A DNA stretch of 64,000 bases from Megachile rotundata (taxonomy: Eukaryota; Arthropoda; Insecta; Hymenoptera; Megachilidae): the NCBI RefSeq assembly GCF_050947335.1, contig NW_027473314.1, positions 2,790,001 through 2,854,000 on the forward strand. Direction: 5' to 3'. Both the position numbers and the translations under genes were made by a program. Under the pieces are notes generated by a model that saw only the letters and a program-made list of their open reading frames with translations, did no database searches and was not told where the DNA came from. Position 1 is the first letter of the stretch. Each line of letters begins with the position of its first letter. Positions 63,051 to 64,000 of the stretch are shown here, one piece after another.

Positions 63051-64000
63051 CACAATCATACAATCACAATCATACAATCACAATCATACAATCACAATCA
63101 TACAATCACAATCATAGAATCACAATCATACAATCACAATCATACAATCACAATCATACAATCACGATCATACAATCACGATCATACAATCACGATCATA
63201 CAATCACGATCATACAATCACAATCATACCATCACAGTCATACAATTACAATCATACAATCACAATCATACAATCATAATCACAAAATCACAATCATACA
63301 ATCACAATCATACAATCACAACCATACAATCACAATCATGCAATCACAATCATACAATCACAATCATACAATCACAGTCATACAATCACAATCATACAAT
63401 CACAATCATACAATCACAATCATACATTCACAATCATACAATCACAATCATACAATCACAGTCATACAATCACAATCATACAATCACAGTCATACAATCA
63501 CAATCATACAGTCACAATCATACAATCACAATCATACAATCACAATCATACAATCACAATCATACAATCACAATCATAGAATCACAATCATACAATCACA
63601 ATCATACAATCACAATCATACAATCACAATCAGACAATCACAATCATACAATCGCAATCAAAGAATCACAATCATACAATCACAATCATACAAGGACAAT
63701 CACACAATCACAATCGTACAGTCACAATCATACAATCGCAATCACACAACCACAATCTTACAATCACAATCATACGATCATAAACATACAATCACAATCA
63801 TACAATCACAATCATACAATCACAATCATACAATCACAATCATACAATCACAATCATATAATCACAATCATACAATCACAATCATACAATCACAATCATA
63901 CAATCACAATCATACAATCAAAATCATACAATCACAATCATACAATCACAATCATACAATCACAATCATACAATCGCAATCAAAGAATCACAATCATACG
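63005..64000 (+). repeat. D6 higher-order repeat, copy 3 (truncated by the window end)
   Basis: A third D6 unit starts 4,466 bp after copy 2. It runs through the TTAATTA marker, the four CACGATC monomers (about 63,161-63,210), the ATGCAATC monomer at 63338 and CATACAAGGACAATC near 63,691. It is cut at the end of the window while still matching copies 1 and 2, so the D6 family continues to the right. Confidence 0.87.

Larger units (their letters stand above)
1..64000 (+). repeat. 14-bp satellite array filling the entire window
   Basis: The sequence is a continuous tandem array of the 14-mer ACAATCACAATCAT and its point variants from first to last base. The consensus has seven A, four C, three T and no G, so nearly every G on this strand marks a substituted monomer. 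The unit splits into two related halves, CAATCA and CAATCATA, suggesting an older 6-8-bp ancestor. Orientation never changes, since no stretch carries the complementary TGATTG pattern on the + strand. No non-repeat DNA, transposon end, RNA gene or promoter is visible. Variants recur in fixed order over kilobases, which defines the higher-order copies listed separately. A eukaryotic heterochromatic location is inferred from size and structure. The array runs off both ends, so its full length is unknown. Confidence 0.98.

Noticed and set aside
1..64000. CRISPR array
   Set aside because: The repeats are 14 bp, directly adjacent and without spacers. There is no leader and no cas gene.
1..64000. 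Telomeric repeat
   Set aside because: The unit is 14 bp with no G-run or C-run on either strand and does not match known telomere motifs.
1..64000. CAAT boxes or TATA-like promoter elements
   Set aside because: CAAT occurs twice in every monomer and ATACAAT once, so such matches have no information value. No transcription unit follows them.
1..64000. Replication iterons or a bacterial or plasmid origin
   Set aside because: A DnaA-box form (TTATCCACA) was not seen, and there is no rep gene or AT-rich unwinding region distinct from the array. The scale and HOR structure fit a eukaryotic satellite.
54885..64000. Inverted or palindromic arrangement of D1 against D6
   Set aside because: The shared markers are in the same orientation and order at both ends, so this is direct and not mirror symmetry.

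Overview
The whole 64-kb window is one uninterrupted satellite DNA array. The basic unit is a 14-bp monomer, ACAATCACAATCAT (about 4,570 tandem copies), always in the same orientation. The consensus has no G on the + strand (A 7, T 3, C 4 of 14), so the two strands differ strongly in composition. The monomer is an imperfect dimer of CAATCA and CAATCATA. I see no gene, RNA gene, transposon, CRISPR array or unique DNA. The size and multi-level tandem organisation suggest a eukaryotic heterochromatic array (pericentromeric, subtelomeric or a chromosomal knob). I cannot name the species.

The array is layered. Point variants of the monomer are arranged in long reproducible patterns, and these patterns are themselves repeated as higher-order repeats (HORs). 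D1 (1 to about 4.87 kb) is a mixed segment resembling the right-end family. A divergent patch at 4.87-5.06 kb follows. D2 (5.2-17.8 kb) holds six HOR copies 2.06-2.79 kb apart. An indel-rich patch lies at 17.77-18.05 kb. D3 (18.05-21.45 kb) is a mosaic. D4 (21.45-35.09 kb) has two copies of a 6.3-6.6-kb unit plus a partial third. D5 (35.09-54.16 kb) has two copies of a 9.2-9.9-kb unit, the first containing a 2,366-bp tandem duplication. D6 (about 54.9-64.0 kb) has units of 3,654 and 4,466 bp and a third cut off by the window end.

Almost every HOR spacing and copy-to-copy length difference I calculated is an exact multiple of 14 bp. Examples are 420, 784, 2,366, 3,654, 4,466, 6,580, 7,518 and 9,898. 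Growth therefore appears to have occurred by in-register exchange or amplification. The exceptions cluster at about 4.9 kb and 17.8-19.6 kb.

The many long open frames on the + strand are a composition artefact. The consensus has no stop codon in any + frame, and because 14 is not a multiple of 3 all three frames read the same 14-residue peptide, QSQSYNHNHTITII. The minus strand has TGA twice per monomer and is closed in every frame. I annotate no CDS. Identity statements come from reading aligned stretches by eye, not from a computed alignment, and HOR borders are approximate to a few monomers unless stated.
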